Positions 6,137 to 6,846 of a stretch of DNA of 6,846 nt are shown here, in pieces. Positions within the stretch are counted from its first letter, which is position 1, and each line of letters starts with the position of its first letter. The notes beneath the pieces were generated by a model. It did no database searches, was not told the origin of the DNA, and saw only the letters and a list, made by a program, of their open reading frames with translations. The position numbers were made by a program, and so were the translations under genes. The stretch lies in NCBI GenBank assembly GCA_015654495.1, contig JAATGW010000508.1, forward strand, positions 1-6,846. The letters are read 5' to 3'. The stretch comes from Chitinophagales bacterium (lineage in GTDB: Bacteria > Bacteroidota > Bacteroidia > Chitinophagales > Chitinophagaceae).

Positions 6137-6846
6137 AAGCTACCATTGTCTTTTCTGATGGTGATTGTTGCATTATACAGGAGCTCTTCGGCTTCCCTCG
6201 CACTAAGTGGAACTATTTTGATTTCATAAACGGCATCATCCATTTCATAATCGGGATAGGCTGTGGTAATATCAGCATATCGCGGCATCTGCTTTATCGT
6301 GAGTATTTTTCCCGGATAGGTTTTTTTATTATAGGGTATGCTCACAGTAATCTGGTCACCTTTTTTAAATGAAGCGATCCCGCTTTCAGGTATAGTAAAC
6401 CTGAACCATGTGCTGTTGGGTATATAGCCGCTGAATACGGGATAACCGGCGAGTGCCAGTTCGCCTTTTCTTAAATTGATTGTTTCAACGGTAATATAAT
6501 TGGTGGCGATGATATAGCGTTCTGAATAGGATACTTCCACTTCCTGAAGAATGCCGCTTGCCTGGTCCTGCTGTCCTATAGTAGTAAGTATTTTCTCATA
6601 ACGTGTGCCTCTCTCCGCTTCATTCAGTTCCGCCGCTACGGCTTCCAGCTGAGCTTTTGCTGTTTGGTATTTTGCAGTTGCCTCATCATGAGCCTGTGGT
6701 GACATCAGGCTGTCTTCAAACATGGCATTGGCACGTCTATAGGATTTTTCTGCGAATTCAAACTGATCCTTAGTTGCAATATATTTTGCCTCCAATTCTC
6801 TAAGCTCATTGGGAGTATAGCCATTGTCGGCAAGTAATCTTTGCGC
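6133..6846 (-). CDS. HlyD/YhiI-type periplasmic adaptor (membrane fusion protein), N-terminal part beyond window
   Basis: The frame is open from the right edge to the TGA at 6133, giving the last 237 residues. A shorter reading from a TTG at 6795 would be artificial. Visible order, numbered from the edge: a helical, coiled-coil-forming stretch (about 14-80, YRRANAMFEDSLMSPQAHDEA with the hairpin turn near 46-50), which in the family contacts the outer-membrane TolC-like channel; the second half of the barrel-sandwich/lipoyl-like domain (about 109-141, YIIATNYITVETINLRKGEL, GYPVF); a beta-barrel domain (about 145-190, WFRFTIPESGIASFKKGDQI); and a membrane-proximal beta segment (about 205-235, AVYEIKIVPL). 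The missing N-terminus should hold the membrane anchor or signal and the first half of the hairpin. It overlaps the first permease gene by 4 nt, which ties it to that exporter. Confidence 0.92.
   Translation of the reverse strand, partial: AQRLLADNGYTPNELRELEAKYIATKDQFEFAEKSYRRANAMFEDSLMSPQAHDEATAKYQTAKAQLEAVAAELNEAERGTRYEKILTTIGQQDQASGILQEVEVSYSERYIIATNYITVETINLRKGELALAGYPVFSGYIPNSTWFRFTIPESGIASFKKGDQITVSIPYNKKTYPGKILTIKQMPRYADITTAYPDYEMDDAVYEIKIVPLSAREAEELLYNATITIRKDNGSL

Overview
The window looks like chromosome from a member of the Bacteroidota, plausibly a Chitinophaga-like soil or plant-associated species. This is an inference from moderate GC, AT-rich leaders mostly without Shine-Dalgarno sites, ABC-2 export permeases of a style common in that phylum, and a small membrane protein resembling unnamed Bacteroidota proteins. 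No rRNA, tRNA, transposase or CRISPR array is visible. All five genes are on the minus strand, so transcription runs from high to low coordinates.

Right part (3795-6846): an export operon. It starts with the C-terminal part of a HlyD-type periplasmic adaptor (gene open at the right edge). Two related ABC-2 inner-membrane permeases follow. The adaptor and first permease overlap by ATGA, and the permeases are 5 nt apart. Together they would form the membrane and periplasmic parts of a tripartite ABC exporter. Neither the ATPase nor the outer-membrane channel is in the window.

Middle (2544-3794): a 105-residue three-helix membrane protein of unknown function (3357-3674), then a long non-coding stretch. 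That stretch holds a striking nested repeat. A 136-bp unit is present in three full copies plus a partial fourth. Each unit begins with a run of degenerate 7-bp words. The array is preceded by a pure 7-bp array, CGTTATA x5, in the opposite orientation. Palindromes centred on AACGTT lie at both edges.

Left part (1-2543): the start of a malonate decarboxylase operon. mdcH (malonyl-CoA:ACP malonyltransferase, epsilon subunit) comes first. mdcA (acetyl-ACP:malonate ACP transferase, alpha subunit) follows after 42 nt and runs off the left edge about 30-35 codons before its expected end. MdcH would charge the prosthetic-group ACP with malonyl for the first cycle. MdcA would then exchange malonate for acetate on the ACP in each turnover, and the carboxylyase subunits would release CO2. 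The ACP and carboxylyase genes presumably lie beyond position 1. mdcA has a near-perfect Shine-Dalgarno site, unlike every other gene start in the window.

No wholly new multi-gene system is evident. The least explained element is the heptad/136-bp repeat region upstream of the mdc operon.
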